Assembly: GCA_025617745.1 (NCBI GenBank)
Contig: CM046853.1
Location: 34,232,625 to 34,296,624, forward strand
Origin: Heliocidaris erythrogramma
Lineage: Eukaryota; Echinodermata; Echinoidea; Camarodonta; Echinometridae
DNA length: 64,000 nt
Reading direction: 5' to 3'
Each line of letters starts with the position of its first letter. Position 1 is the first letter of the stretch. Below, one piece after another: positions 33,080 through 46,394 of this stretch. A program made the position numbers and the translations under genes. Under the pieces are notes generated by a model. The model did no database searches, had not been told where the DNA came from, and saw only the letters and a program-made list of their open reading frames with translations.

Positions 33080-33325
33080 AATCAGCCAGTTCGTAATGAC
33101 AATTTGCACATGTGCAGATAAAGGTCATTTGTACCCAGTACAATTGACCTTTGTACGCTTTCATAGTGTGCGCACCATGATGCACGCACCAGTATGCTTT
33201 TACTTGTTAAACAAGTAGCCGTATCCACCAAAACAAATGCGCTTTAATACACATACAAATTGGGGTCATATCAGGGTCATTGTACTGTGTATTAATTACA
33301 GACTGGCTTATTAAGACATTATTTT
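33080..33325 (-). mobile_element. Interspersed repeat, inverted copy of 20105-20390
   Basis: AGCCAGTTCGTAATGACAAT on the left and ATTACAGACTGGCTTATTAA on the right suggest short terminal inverted repeats. The middle GTAGCCGTATCCACCAAAAC is the inverse of the block near 20220. Confidence 0.7.
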
Positions 33326-34167
33326 CATCATGGATTTCTGAAGTAACTACACAGGGCTGTTGTTTGTGTCCAAATGTTAGTTTTTAGGTTTTTAACATCA
33401 ATGTCAGCTAGTCTGGTTCAGAAAGTTGAAAGAAACTCTTGTGGAATATTCTCATAGCATCCTATTAAAATATGGAAAGAGTTAAGTGCCAGACAAATTA
33501 CAACTTAAATTTTTTTTTCTCCAAAAACACAAACTATGTGACTCGTTTGAAGGTAATATTATTGGTTCGTATCGTTTGTTCTGACCACCTTGAAATGATG
33601 CAAACTGGGTTTATTAAGAAAATCTTTTGGCTCAGCAATCCAAAACATTGGAAACATAAAATAATACATACACAATAGCATTTGATGTATGTTATGAACA
33701 TATGTACCAGTATCATGCTATATGTGACAACATTGTAGATGATTTTAGAACAGATCTGTTGATTACAGGAGGTAATTTAGCTGCTGAATTCTTTCTTTCT
33801 TTACTATCTCAGATGATTAACTGGTTATTTGGAAATTCAGTGACCTTTTATATTTAACTTTGTCATTGTCCAAAGTTTTTCTGGAATAAAATTTCTCCAT
33901 GAAATTTAAACATATCATTATAAGTTACACATTTTTATAGATGTTTATGCCACTTTTATTTGATCAATATTTCATGAACATACACTGCTTAAATTATAAA
34001 TGGAAGATACCAGAAAGTGCGCATTAGAAATACTTATTATTATTATTATTATAAAAGTAACTCATCACAACTTTTCAAAACAGTAATCATTGAAATGGCC
34101 TACACACAAAAAAGAAATAAATTACCGAAATGTCAGAGGACACTTTGAGGATGGTCATGCATGGTTA

Positions 34168-34250
34168 TATCGTCGGTTTTGAGCCAGAAGGGGATTAACT
34201 CTATAGTTTAACACGGAGTTAACGCCGTTCTGGCTCCAGTCAGACAATAT
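34168..34250. mobile_element. GAGCCAGAAGGGC-type short foldback
   Basis: ATATCGTCGGTTTTGAGCCA with GAAGGGGATTAACTC, then GGAGTTAACGCCGTTCTGG and CTCCAGTCAGACAATAT. Confidence 0.75.
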
Positions 34251-36663
34251 GAGGTAAGATATCTTTTCTTCATATTTGTCATTTGCCAATGGTAGGTCTG
34301 AACTCTTGCGCAGTGAAGATTGAATGTAGTTATGTAAAGTAGTTAAAACTAAGAAACTGTTGCTTTTAGAAGAGCTAGACCAAGAAGAGTAGGAATTTTC
34401 ACTGACAGTGAATTGTATCATTTGGTATCATTAAGATGATTGTACTGTATATTCAATAAAGGAACCATTGCCAAATATCAAAAACTGTACAAAGTCAGTA
34501 GGATTAAAATTGAAGGAAAAATACTATTTTTGCAAGTAGAGGGTCTTAACCTTTCTAGTATCTTACAATGGAGACAATTTCTCCTTTTGATATTTGCATT
34601 CATGTGTTGTTATTTATACAACTTGATTAGCTACGAGTGTAGAGATACTCGGGTAGAGCAAGGGCAAATTTAAGGCCACTTAATTCTTAAGCTGTGGAAA
34701 TTGGCTGTTTGTAATTGAATGTTTTAACGGATGAGGTCACAGCATCATTTCTGTCACATCCACATATTCAATTATCAATCTTTCTAATTGAGGCACATGT
34801 ATTAATCCCTTCTGTATCACCTAGTTAAGAAAATCATAAATGAGCTTTCAAGTGTTGAATTGTGAATATTCTATGCCTGTTTCGTTGTTTAATTGGGCAT
34901 AACAAACATTCTATGAGAATAAACTTCACAGTGAGTATACCTCTTTCCACTCTTCAACACACCAATTCTTGCACAGGATTTGCCGCCCACAGCACAAAAG
35001 GGGTTAAGGATAAAGTTGAGTTCTGGTCATGTGATTGCATTGTGAAAAGAAACTGTCTCAAAGCAACTAGGAAAGGTTGATCATGTCGACGTAAGAATTG
35101 GTGTTTACTGAGAGGTTGTAGAATCCTCGAAACAATAGCAAATTGACCCATTCTTGCTGAAAAGCATGTGCGCTACACACAGAAATGAGTATATGGGACT
35201 GCACACTCGTGTGGCAAGAATGTTCGGCCCAAACACTTCAGCTATTTCTCGTCGTATTTCAGTTATGAGGGCATTTGAAGAGCAATTCTTTTTAGGGGAC
35301 ATTTCTACTATGATGTCTTTCCAAACTGACATAAAATGAATGAGAAAGCTCGCAATTATTTTTCACCTTTCCCAGAACTCAAAGAAAGATGGTGCTGATA
35401 AGAAGCAGATCAATTTTGTCAATGGATTATTGGCTAGTTTGGAATGTTACTTGAAATGCTTTTTTGTATTGGGTATTTACAGGACCAATCAGACTGAATT
35501 TTCTATAGGTACTATCTAAAAAAGTATACAATTCACTCATCAATCATTAATTACATCACAGATGAGTTTTATATTCAGTGGTAAGAGTTGGGTGCTGCTG
35601 TAGTTCCAGTGCTTTTTGTACTGGATTCCAATTAGCTTTTGGTGTACACTATTAATATAGACGCTAAGCCTTTAATGTTTAAACATCTCAGTGTAGATTT
35701 TTAAAAAAGATGTCCTTCTTATTGCCTTTAAACCAATTCATTGATTATTTATTCATCACATGCACTTACAATTTTTTTCAATGAGTCACATTTTCCAGGC
35801 AATGCATCATTGACTCTTTAGCAGAAATGAAAACAAAGTGCTTGGGAAAAATAGAATCTGCATCTGTAACACGAAAGGAAATCAAGCAAGTGTAGAAATG
35901 ATGAGAAATCGCGTGGGCAAGTAGAAAGTCTGAGAGGACAAGTGAATGTACCGTATATGTACTAAAGGTGGTATTGAGTCAAGCATCATGTATATGATTT
36001 TGATAAGTGGCTTCCATGCGGACAAAGATATTCAGTTGGAATTATGTTGGAGAAATGCCTTGAATTGGAAAGTATGTTGCAGTCAATATTATTATAATTA
36101 TGATATATCTTGTACATAACTATATGATGTAAATACATATCTCAAGCTATTGATTCTGTAATAAGTCTTGCTTTATGTACATGCATTGCTTCTTCTGTGG
36201 TATATATGCTCTTTCTAAACCATTCGGATGTACATTATTCATGAAGATGGCTTTATATGTTAAGCTGGGGAAGAATATAATGAGGTGTTATACTCATATG
36301 AACAACTCATTTTGTTTGTCACTTTGTGAGTACAGTTTATTTGCATTGTAATTTGATTTTAATTTGTTCAATTTACCTCAGATATGATGGCATATCTGTG
36401 TATTGATGAAGAGTTGCAGATTCAAAGTATATATGAAATGTACCATTCCTAGATAACATTATTCCCTTTTGAATTGTTTAAGCTATACTTATCCTAGCTG
36501 CATTTGCACTCATATCACGTTGTTCTTCATGGAATAGCATGCATTAATGGTTTATTATTGCTAGTTTTTGTACTATTTAAATTAGATATGCAGCATCAGA
36601 AAGGGCCCACCAAAAATACAGCCAATATGGTTGGTGCAATTATAACAGGGGCATTGACATGGC

Positions 36664-36680
36664 GGGGGGGGGGGGGGGGG
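36664..36680. repeat. Poly-G run (one of several)
   Basis: About 17 Gs. Similar G or C runs of 10-17 occur near 8147, 20529, 24244, 32028, 39891, 40165 and 49981. They are potential quadruplex or sequencing-error sites. Confidence 0.8.
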
Positions 36681-37744
36681 CTGTTTTTCTAATAAGTCAA
36701 AAAATTATCTAAAGTATGTATGATATGGACATATGGAGAATTAACCTAAATATATTGCATTGACCTCCCACCCCCACCCCATCCTTAACAACAACTCTTC
36801 ATTGCCAACTACTTTGTATTTTGTAAGAAATGATGATGCTGTTTCAGTTTGGACAGTTAAGGAGGCAGTTAAATTATCTAAATATAACTAATAAATTAAC
36901 AAAGTTTAAACTTTCCCTCTGACAAATGTAATTATATTTCTTTTTCAGAACTGTAATGTTTCTGGTCAACGTACAAACAGAAAACATTTTGGGGTCTTAC
37001 TTGTGTAAGTTGGTTTGGGTCAATTGCTTGTAGTAATGATTATTAAGAGATGAGAAGTTAATGACTTTCTCCATATGAAAATCAGCAAATTAATTTAAAT
37101 GCAAATATACGATATGCACGTCAAACTTTTGTTTAATTTTGATACCTACATTAAGGTGATATATTTTGAAACTTAATCAGTTGTAAGGTCAGCTAACAAC
37201 TGTGATATCTGAAGAAGCATTCAAGTCAAAAAATTATACTACTATTATAAATAAATATAGATGAACCAATGTTCTTCTGGGTAGAGGTCAAATGTCATTA
37301 ATCATAGGTGAGACGTAGGCATGGAAATATCAGTAACATATTTATTAGTTATTTGCTATATATGTATGCAGGTATATTAGCAACATAGTTGTATTCATCT
37401 ATTTTCTCACAGTAATATTTATGCAACAGTAATGTGTAAATCTGAATGATTTACCTTTTCTTTTTAAAAAAAAACCTTGTGAATCATCTTCATTTATAGC
37501 TATCTGTGTGCTTCTCCCTCTTCCTTTAAAAAATATATCTATTTTGACAGCAAATTTATCTTATTTTTGGTTAAATGTATAGCTTTCCTTTATATATCTA
37601 TTTTTATGCATATTATATTAGTAACAGCTAGGTTGCCTGAATTTGAGCTTTGAACATTCATTATTTTAGTCGCATGAACATTAGTTCTGTACATTGTTTT
37701 AGCCAATGTTTTATAACCTGATTTCATAGATTTTGTTACTGTAC

Positions 37745-38020
37745 TTTTCTGATCCAATCGGAGTCTCGAAAGCTTCTACATCTTGTATCTTCTCCACATA
37801 AGTTAGGGAACATAATGCAATAAGGCTGTTCTCATTTTTATCCTGTTTATGATCTTTCCTTGAGAGTGTTCATTTTAATACCTTTCTGATCCAATCTGAG
37901 TCTCAAAAGCTTCTGCATCTTTTATCTTCTTCACATAAGTTAGTGAACATAATGCAGTAAGGCTGTTCTCATTTTTGTCCTGTTTATGATCACCCTTGAG
38001 AGTGTTCATTTTAATTAATT
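37745..38020 (+). repeat. Tandem duplication, unit 137 bp
   Basis: TTTCTGATCCAATCGGAGTC starts at 37746 and again at 37883 with minor changes. Both units run to GAGAGTGTTCATTTTAAT. Confidence 0.88.
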
Positions 38021-40560
38021 ACCGTTGCTTATATGCTAGTAGTGTTTGATATAGTGCATTTTACCATATGTTAAAGAACCCTTAGGAAAGCAACATTGTC
38101 TAGAGAGCCATTATGATAGAAATAAGCATTACATATGTGAACTGAAGTTATTGGAACACGTAGAATATTTCATCTTGTTTTTTGAAAGACTTTTTCATTA
38201 TTGGATTTGATTCTGTCACTCTGTATTATGATCAAATAGATTGCTTTTCAATTATTTTCTGCTTTTTCTTTCTATCATGCAACTAGATTTTCAGCAATAA
38301 GGCCTTGCAATATGATTTCTTTCGTCAATTCTTCCATATATACCTCCCAACCTCTCCGATTGATATTGAAGAACAGAGATGTCTTAACAAAATGTTTAGT
38401 TTTGTCCTTTACAGTATCACCGTATCTGTACAAATCTAAGAAGAATTTGTCACTGGTTTCGCGAACCGACGTACACGCAAAGGCTTAAATACAGGAGAAA
38501 CCAGCGACGAATTATAGACTCTTATAGAAAACTGTAAGCATTACAACCAAGGGCGTTAGACACACATAATTATCCATTGTTAGTGGGGGACGATCTATTC
38601 ATGATCCCCCAACTGACAATAGAGAGTGTGTTTGTATCTATGCCACTGCATGCAACAGTCTTCACAAACAAAAAAGAAAGAAACACATGAGAAAAATTCA
38701 CGGAATTATAAACCCTGAAACCATGTTGCTGATTCACTGCTGACTATTAAACCAGAAGAGGTTTATTCTGATGTTTAGATTTGTCGATATGGTCAGTAGG
38801 AAAAGCAATATGAGCCTTTGCTCATTGCAATTCTGTCATTCTTGTCTGTTTTCATATTTTTCATTTTTACTTCCTTCCTTTGTCATGAGGAACAAAAGCT
38901 AAAAGGGGCTATATCTTGATATCACCTCTTTGGAACCAAAAGGGTGCTAACTCTTTCCATGTATAAAGATATAGGAATTAAAATGCCTTTCTGTCTCTTA
39001 GCAGCAGACTGGTTGGCTGGTTCACATACAGTGCAATATTACTATTTGCTCCTTTTTCCCTCCCCTCAAATTTGGAGGCACCATGAAGCACACTGCCATC
39101 CCTGCTATGAGTGCATTCATGTCAATCAAGCCCGGTATAGGAAATTAAGGCCATCCAGAGCAAATTGAAATGCATCTTCATCAGTGATTTTCTCTGATAT
39201 CATCAAATCCATACCAGGCTGATCGATGTACTCTTTGTGGAAGTAAGACTTATATATCCTTTATATGGTTGGATGTTTGCTTATTTCCCAAACTCTTAGA
39301 ATGTTATCATCTTCCATTGTGCGCTTTCTTCTGGTATTTCATGATGTTTATTCATACACAATTTGATTTATTTATCTGTCTGTCTTTTTCTTCTTCATCT
39401 CACCTTTATCTCTCCAATTAGGAGCCAGATAGTACAAATTGGTCGATTCTTTCACCAGTTTTCAGCCCCCCCCCCCATTTTCTTCTTCTTTTGTTCCTTT
39501 ATTTTCTACCTTTCTCCTATCTCTCTGTTATCTCTCTAGTAAGGAGGCAGAAACCATTATTTTATTTATCTTTTCTTTGTTCCTTCATTATTTTCTCCCC
39601 TTCTTCTAATCATCATCCTTCATCAACTCACCTTTATCTCGCCCGTTTGGAGCCAGCTAGGTCGCGCAAATTGGTTCATTCCTGTACCGCTGCAACAGGC
39701 GTTATTTGATTATGGCCTTGCTCTCATTGGTTGGGGATCGCTGTATGGAGGGCATGTGGGATTAAATTGACTCCAAGCAGAAAATGTCTGTGTGGGGGAG
39801 TGTCCATATGGGCAGTATATATGGCCTCCTGTAGGGGTGGTGGTGCCAGAGTGAACAGAGAGGGGTACATATTTCAGAAATCTCTCACAAGGGGGGGGGG
39901 GGGGGGAAGAGGGTTTCTCACATTGTTCTGAAATGTTAAACATCTTCACAATCTCTGACAAATCTCCCCAATCTCAGACAAGCAACAACAAAGAAATAAA
40001 GGAAAGGTGATTTCTTTTTATTTCTTTTTAATTTATTTTTTTATATATTTATATTATTTTACTTATTTTTTAACAATTTTTTTATTTTTTTATTTATTTA
40101 TATATTTTTTAGATTATTATTAATTTCTTTATTTATTTTTGTAATAAATTAATTTATTTTTGTGGGGGGGGGGGGGATTTGGCAAATCCATAGGGGCAAC
40201 TGGCCTCTCCTTCTGGTTCACTACCCCTAGCCTCCCATCTGGAGAGTCTCAGAACAAACAAAACAAAGCTAGTTAACGAATAGACAATATTCCACCCACT
40301 TCCCAAATCGCCCTGTAATTTTTCTTTTTTCATGACATTATGGGACAGATGATGAATTATTTCCTTGCAGCAATGTCTTAATTACAGCCACATAGCATTT
40401 ATTGTACCCACAAGTAGTGAAAGTTGTGAATTCTGGGGAAAGCTTGCATACAGAATGCAATACAGCCAAATATGTGGTTCGATACAACAGATGAGGTGAA
40501 TAACATATTTTTTGTTGTGTTCAGTGTGTCTGATGTGTTTAACCTCATGTACTGGATTGT

Positions 40561-40635
40561 TTCGTCTGTTGGAAGCCAGAAGGGCGTTAACTCTGTGTTA
40601 AAGTATAGAGTTAATGCCCTTCTGGCTCCAAACAG
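40561..40635. mobile_element. GAGCCAGAAGGGC-type short foldback, best copy
   Basis: TTCGTCTGTTGGAAGCCAGA, GGGCGTTAACTCTG, then GAGTTAATGCCCTTCTGGC and TCCAAACAG; almost perfectly self-complementary, no ORF. Confidence 0.78.
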
Positions 40636-40977
40636 TTTTATTTGATAAACATTTACTCTTAAGTAAGCTTATATTCTTCATTGCCATCAGTTTGTCTTTC
40701 ATTTGAAGTCCTAGATGTTCTCTAGTAGCTAGGTTATATTCATATAATAAAATGGTTAAAACCTTGTCCTGACAGTTAACAATAAAACAAAAATGCAGCA
40801 AAATTAAACAACTTTTTGTGTAAATAAATGGCACAAGATAATGTTGTGGAGGTACAAAACAATGCTGCTGCAAGAAAAAGCCTCTACGCATAGGCCTATT
40901 GACTGATCTCTTAATATTTCTAGTACGCTATACAAATATATGATGCACACTACGCATCTCATTATTTTTTACATAGC

Positions 40978-41188
40978 AGGGCGATGTTTCCGAAAGTTAA
41001 GTTGGACTTAAAGTCGCACTTGAATTCCTAGTTGCGTGCTGTATATTACTCATCACCCCATTGATCAGATCATGCTTAGGGGACGCGCACTATTGGGAAA
41101 TCTATCAATGAGATTACGTGTTAAATATGCACATTGGCACTTACGCATGATTCTAAGTCCAACTTAACTCTTTGTGAAACATCCCCCA
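40978..41188. mobile_element. GATGTTTCCGAAAGTTAAG foldback MITE
   Basis: GATGTTTCCGAAAGTTAAGT and GTTGGACTTAAAGTCGCAC at left; TAAGTCCAACTTAACTCTTT and GTGAAACATCCCCC at right. About 210 bp. Confidence 0.72.
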
Positions 41189-41813
41189 GGTTTGTTTTTT
41201 TAGACAGTTTAATGCCTCGTGTTTGAAGGGGAATAGATTGTGATACAACATGATTTTGCCAGGATAAATTCATGGTCTTGGTCATAAATATGCATGGCAA
41301 CTTTTTGTTATGCTTCTACTTTTGTTACGCAATTATATCAATGCAAAATCGTGTATATCAGAAGTAAAAATTATTAATTTGGTAGAGATACGAGTGTTTA
41401 AATTTATAAAAATTGTTACAAATGATGTGTAGAGGTATAAAATGAGTAATAAAATGTGGAATTATTTAGGCAAACTCGAGTCAACTCACCTTCCCAACTC
41501 CAATATAATGTGTGATGGTTTTCACTAACAAAGATATTAATTTTGTTCTTACAAAGAATGTGGTAATGGTAATTGTATTTATGTATAGTATTCTATCAAA
41601 TTGTGAGAAAAATTTATTCCAGATTCACCATCTTGCAAATAAAATGTCTGTCATATTTGCCAACATCTATGTTATATTATTTTCCTTGTGGTATTCAAAA
41701 TGTGTAATGGTAAAAGTAAATAGCTTTATCATTTTTGTTTTCCATTCGACAGATGATTTTACTGACTTCTATTTTGTAGAACTTTATTTTATGAAAGGTT
41801 TAATACATACATA

Positions 41814-41978
41814 TTTACTGCAATAAATCATATATACCTACCTATTATGCCTGTAGTCTTGACTACGGGACCCCTTCGAGAATTTAACACACATGCGTCA
41901 CAATATTGTGCGCACCCCCGTAATCCTATTGTCCTCGCCACTCACGCGCGCCAACACGCTACGGCCATCTTCCTCTTT
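41814..41978 (+). repeat. DIRS copy 2 left inverted terminal repeat
   Basis: TTTACTGCAATAAATC through the CACAATATTGTG palindrome to CATCTTCCTCTTTC. Inverted match to 47590-47779. It closely matches the left repeat of copy 1. Confidence 0.9.
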
Positions 41979-42398
41979 CTTGCTCGCCCCCGACGAGTTA
42001 GGACGTATTGTCACAGCGCTCCTGAAATCAGGTTGTATAGTATCTTTTTGGTGCGCTTTTTCACATAGTTAAAGCACTTTTAGGTACCTATATTCGTTTA
42101 GATTATAGTACTTTGTGTTTTATTAGTCACTCTTGCCGATTGCAAGGGATTTTTTGATTCCCTTTCTTGGCATTTATTTTTCTCTTTCACGGTCAGCCCC
42201 ACGTAGATATTTCTGTGTTGCGGGTGTTTCCGTTTGTCACCGAGCCTTCGGGTTCGGTGTTTGTTCTTACGGTTTTTTGGCTGTGAAAATTTCTTTAGTG
42301 CGTATCTCCCAAATAAACTTTAGTCTTATTTACTGCATTCAGTTGAAGTATTTCTTAATTTGAAAAGTATACTTTATTGTCTGTTTTATTGCAGTGGT

Positions 42399-43819
42399 AT
42401 GAATTCGGAAGAAGAAGCTGCTGGGTCATGGAGACCTGCTTCTTCCGAAGAGTTGTCTAGCAAGACGACTCGGCCTTCCAGAACTCCCCCGAGTACAGCG
42501 GTACGTGGGGGAGGGAGGAGGGCTAAAGGTAAGTTGCCTAGTGGTGTTCCCTTGCAGAGTTTGCCAGTTTCGGAGCTTGCGGCTTCGGGACGGGTGGCGT
42601 TAACTGAATCGGGATTGTCAACTCCGAAGCCTGTGGTTTCGGGGTGGGTGGCGTCAGATTCTAGTGGTTTGGATATCTGGAGAGAATCCAATCCCCCGGT
42701 CGCTGAGACCAGAGGGGGGGGCTGTTGTTTCCCGTACGGTAGCGTTCACTCGCTCTGATCCGTTAGGGGAGACGCGCCCCACTACTGCAGGGCAACCCAC
42801 GGGCTTAGTCCATGTTGGTCTGGGTTCCTCAAACCCTAGCCCCCGGCAAACGCCATATGGGGGAACGAGTACTTTCTGGGCTGTCTCAGTTGCCAGCTGA
42901 TGGGAATGCTCGAGCTAACAATTATGGACGCTCTTCGGAGCAACAGGTGTTTTCACCTGAGTGCGTGACTACTAGTGCTCCCCTATTGCCGCTTTCGAGC
43001 GGTCCAATAGTGGGCTCGCACGCCTTTAGTAGTCATCGGGCACATACCGAGTTATCTCGGTCTGTCCACGCACTGGGAGCTTTTAGCTCTCAACCCATGG
43101 CTACGGCATCTTCTTGCCTAGCTAATATGGGTGTTTTGGATGATTCTCAAGGCTCACGCCATGAGCGCTCCAATCCCTTTATGGGAAGTGAACGTCCCTC
43201 CGCGGAGGGATCGGTTCGTGTTTCCGAAGTGGCTTCGGAGATCCGAATGAATCCGATTAAGCGTTCTAACAAAAGGGTTTCGGCTACGACTCTTGTCGAG
43301 CCAGCCAAGAAAAAGGCCAAGAAGAAGGCAAAAAGTGGCAAGGCTTTGCCGGCCTCTTGCCCGTCTGGCCTGGCTAACCCAGCTAGCTCCTCTCAAGCTG
43401 ACATGTTCAGCATGATGCGGGCTTTTGCTCAGAATCAGGGTTGGTCCTTTGTACCGGCTACTTCAACCCTGACTTCTGTCCCTATTCAGGGGTCTGACTT
43501 TGAGACTAATCAACCTTTTGTGATTGATTCCTCTTTGTCTGAGACTGATTCGCATGTGCCTCCTACTCCCGCGGCCCTTGGGGCTCCGCCGGGCGAGGAG
43601 ACTGTTGGTGAGTCATGCGGGGACCCGCCTGCTGAGGCCTTTGTTAACGTTCCTTTGTCTCATTCCACTCGGGTGGAACCAGATTTGGATACGTCCTCTC
43701 AAGCTTCGGTTCCCGAATCGCTTGGGCAGGCGGAGTCTCAATCGTTCATTCTCTGTGGAGTGGAAGCGATTGTTTTGTTGTCCAAATATCGCCCTGAAGT
43801 TCAGTCAACCCGCGCGTAG
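42399..43819 (+). pseudogene. DIRS copy 2 gag-like ORF, first segment
   Basis: Starts ATGAATTCGGAAGAAG like copy 1. The frame is lost near 42700-42830 (G-run length change), then a long open stretch runs to 43819 with the basic [14 protein letters not shown] segment and the [13 protein letters not shown] block shared with copy 1. It ends early at TAG, before the Arg-Gly-rich C-terminus present in copy 1. It is nonfunctional as a full Gag. Confidence 0.75.
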
Positions 43820-43854
43820 GGTTCGACTTCGCGTTGGTTTAAGCAGCGGGATTT

Positions 43855-44530
43855 CTGCTGAGTCTGGGCGCCTTGGCGTCCGGCCCATGGCTGTTGCATC
43901 TCCTTGCTCGGCCGATATGGGTAATTGGTGTGCGTCTTTGGGTTCAATACCCTCAGCGCACTTCTCCCATAAAGGGAGGTGAGCGTCCCTCAGTGGAGGG
44001 TTCGGTTCGTGTTCCCGAAGGGCTTCGGGGATCCGAACGAAACCGGATAAACGCTCTGAAAAGCGGGTTTCGACTTAGGCTCTTTTTGGGCCAATCAGAA
44101 GCCTAGGGAAGGGGCTAAAAGAGGCAAGGCTTTGTCTGCCTCTTGCCCATCGGGTTTAGCTAACCCTTCGGTCTCTCGAGCGGAGATGTTCAGTGTGAGA
44201 TGGGCTTTGCCCAGACTCAGGGTTGGTTCCTTGTACCAGGATTCACATCCCCTGCTCTTGTCCCTTTTTTGGGTCGGACATCGAGACTAATTAGCCTTTT
44301 ATGGTTTATTCTTCTTTGTCCGCGATGAGATCACATGAACCTCCTAGTCTCGCAGCCTCGGGGCTCCGTCGGGTGAGGAGGCTTATGGCGGTTCATGCGT
44401 GAATCCGACCGTTTCGGCCTTTGTTCGTGATTTTTTGTCACGATCTTTTCAGGAGGATCCAGTTTTGGAAGCGGTCTCTCTAGCTTCGGTCTCCGAATCG
44501 CTGGGGCAGGCAGAGCCTTAGTTGCTCTCC
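43855..44530 (+). pseudogene. DIRS copy 2, second diverged gag segment
   Basis: Homologous to copy 1 at about 11060-11730 and to the preceding segment of this same element (for example CCCATGGCTGTTGCATC, GAGGGTTCGGTTCGTG, GAGATGTTCAG). It carries more substitutions and several stops. It appears to come from a different, older DIRS sublineage joined in tandem. Confidence 0.7.
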
Positions 44531-44629
44531 CTTTGTGGGGTAGAAGCGATTGCTTTGTTCTAAACTTTCCCTGACTCTTTAGTCAACCCGTGCGTAGGGT
44601 TCGTCTTTGCTTGGGTTCAGGCAGCGGGC

Positions 44630-46394
44630 GGACGAGACGGTTTCTTCATAGATCTGTCCGCCCCGCTCCCCGGAGGTGCTATAGGAACTCGGACACCTCA
44701 CAGGCTGTCCTTTTTCCCTTTCTCCGACTTTTGTTATTCCCAGGCGCTCGGGAAAACTTCGTTTGATACTGAACCTAAAGAGGTTAAACAAATTTATTCC
44801 TCCGGTTCATTTTTGTATGGAGACTCTTGCCTCCATTCTTCCGTTGATCAAAAGGGAAGACTACGCGGTCTCGATAGATCTCAAGGACGCGTACTTTCAC
44901 ATTCCCATTCATCGCGCATCTCGCGATCTTCTGGGGTTCTCCTTTCTCTCGGAGACTTACCGGTTTCGGGCTCTTCCCTTCGGGCTGCGCCCGGCCCCTC
45001 GGGTTTTTACTCAAGTTGTAGCGGTGCTAGCGGCCTTTCTGAGGCGTCGTGGCCTGCGGTTGTTCTGTTACCTGGACGATTGGCTTCTCCTTGCGGAGTC
45101 GCGCGATCGTTTGTTGGACGAGACTCGTTGCTAGTCTCTCTTACTCAAGACTTAGGTTTCCTAATAAATTGGGAAAAGTCAGAGTTAGTCCCCACTCGCA
45201 GCCCAGTTTTTCTGGGGGCGGTGTTAGACATAAGGAATTAGTTAGCTCGGCCCAGTCGAGACAGGATTCTCACCATTGTCTCTGCGGCTCGCAAGCTCTT
45301 GCTGGCCAGAAGAGTCTCGGCCAGACAGTGGCTTCAGTTTCTAGGTTATCTAGCCAGTCTAGTCGATGTTTTAGAGGACTGCCGGCTCCTCATGAGACCC
45401 TTTTCAGAGACATCTCCTCAGGTTCTTCAAGCCGGGAAAAGACTCTCTTTTGGTCTGGATTCCAGTACCAGTTAAGATCAAGTCTCTTCTCGCTTGTTGG
45501 ACGAGCGAGGTGTTTCTCGCGCGAGGCAGGTCCTTCTCTGCCCCTCTTCCGTCGATATCGGTTTCGACGGACGCCTCTCGGTTGGGGTGGGGAGGACACT
45601 GCAACGGCAGCACGGTTGCGGGGGATTGGTCTCATCTTGGGACTCTTCCTCATATCAATGTCCTGGAGTTTATGGCAGTTCTGTTGACCTTGCTCCATTT
45701 CAGAAGTAGACTTCTCAGTTGTTCGGTTCTGATTCTCACGGACAATGTTACTGTGGCGGCATATATCAATCGGCAGGGAGGCACTCGTTCGGTTGCCCTG
45801 AATGCCCTAGCAGCTCAGCTGTGGAGGTGGTGTCGTCGCATGGCAATCACACCCGTGGCCTCTTTCATCCTCGGTCGGGAAAACCTCTTTGCGGATTTTC
45901 TGTCCCGGGGCAGGTATCTTCCTTCGGAATGGATGCTCCATCCGGAAGTATTTTGCCGCATTCGCAGTTGCCTAGGTCCACTGGAAGTGGATCTATTTGC
46001 GTCGGTGCTAAATCACCAGCTGCCGAAGTATTGCTCCCGTGTTCGCGTTCAGGGAGCATGGGCTCTCGATGCTTTCTCCCTCAGCTGGGAGAACCTTCAG
46101 GGATTCGCCTTTCCTCCCTTTCAACTGATTCCGCGTGTCTTGCGGAAAATCAGGGTAGATCGGGCGAGGGTGCTTGTAATAGCTCCCTTTTGGCCCAGGA
46201 GGAATTGGTTTCCGGAACTTATGAGCCTTCTAAGGGCTCAACCGTTAGTTCTCCTGTTAAGAGCGGATCTGGTGTTACAGCCCCTATCGGGGATTCTTCA
46301 CCACAATCCGGAGTCTCTTCATTTGACTGCTTGGCCCCTGTCAGGGAATCTGCAAGACAGTCGGGTCTCTCTGATAGAGCCGCGGACTTTTTAA
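44630..46394 (+). pseudogene. DIRS copy 2 RT-RNase H-DAM-like ORF, broken
   Basis: It retains [42 protein letters not shown], the RNase H acidic residues and the DLFAS/AFPPF region. Against copy 1 it has a one-base loss near 45128, a TAG at 45239-45241 (Gln in copy 1) and a one-base gain near 45400 that restores frame. From about 45450 to the TAA at 46392-46394 it is open. The extreme RT N-terminus is deleted. Confidence 0.88.

Noticed and set aside
39485..39961. Short ORFs around a G-run
   Set aside because: No domain, low complexity and interrupted by homopolymers.
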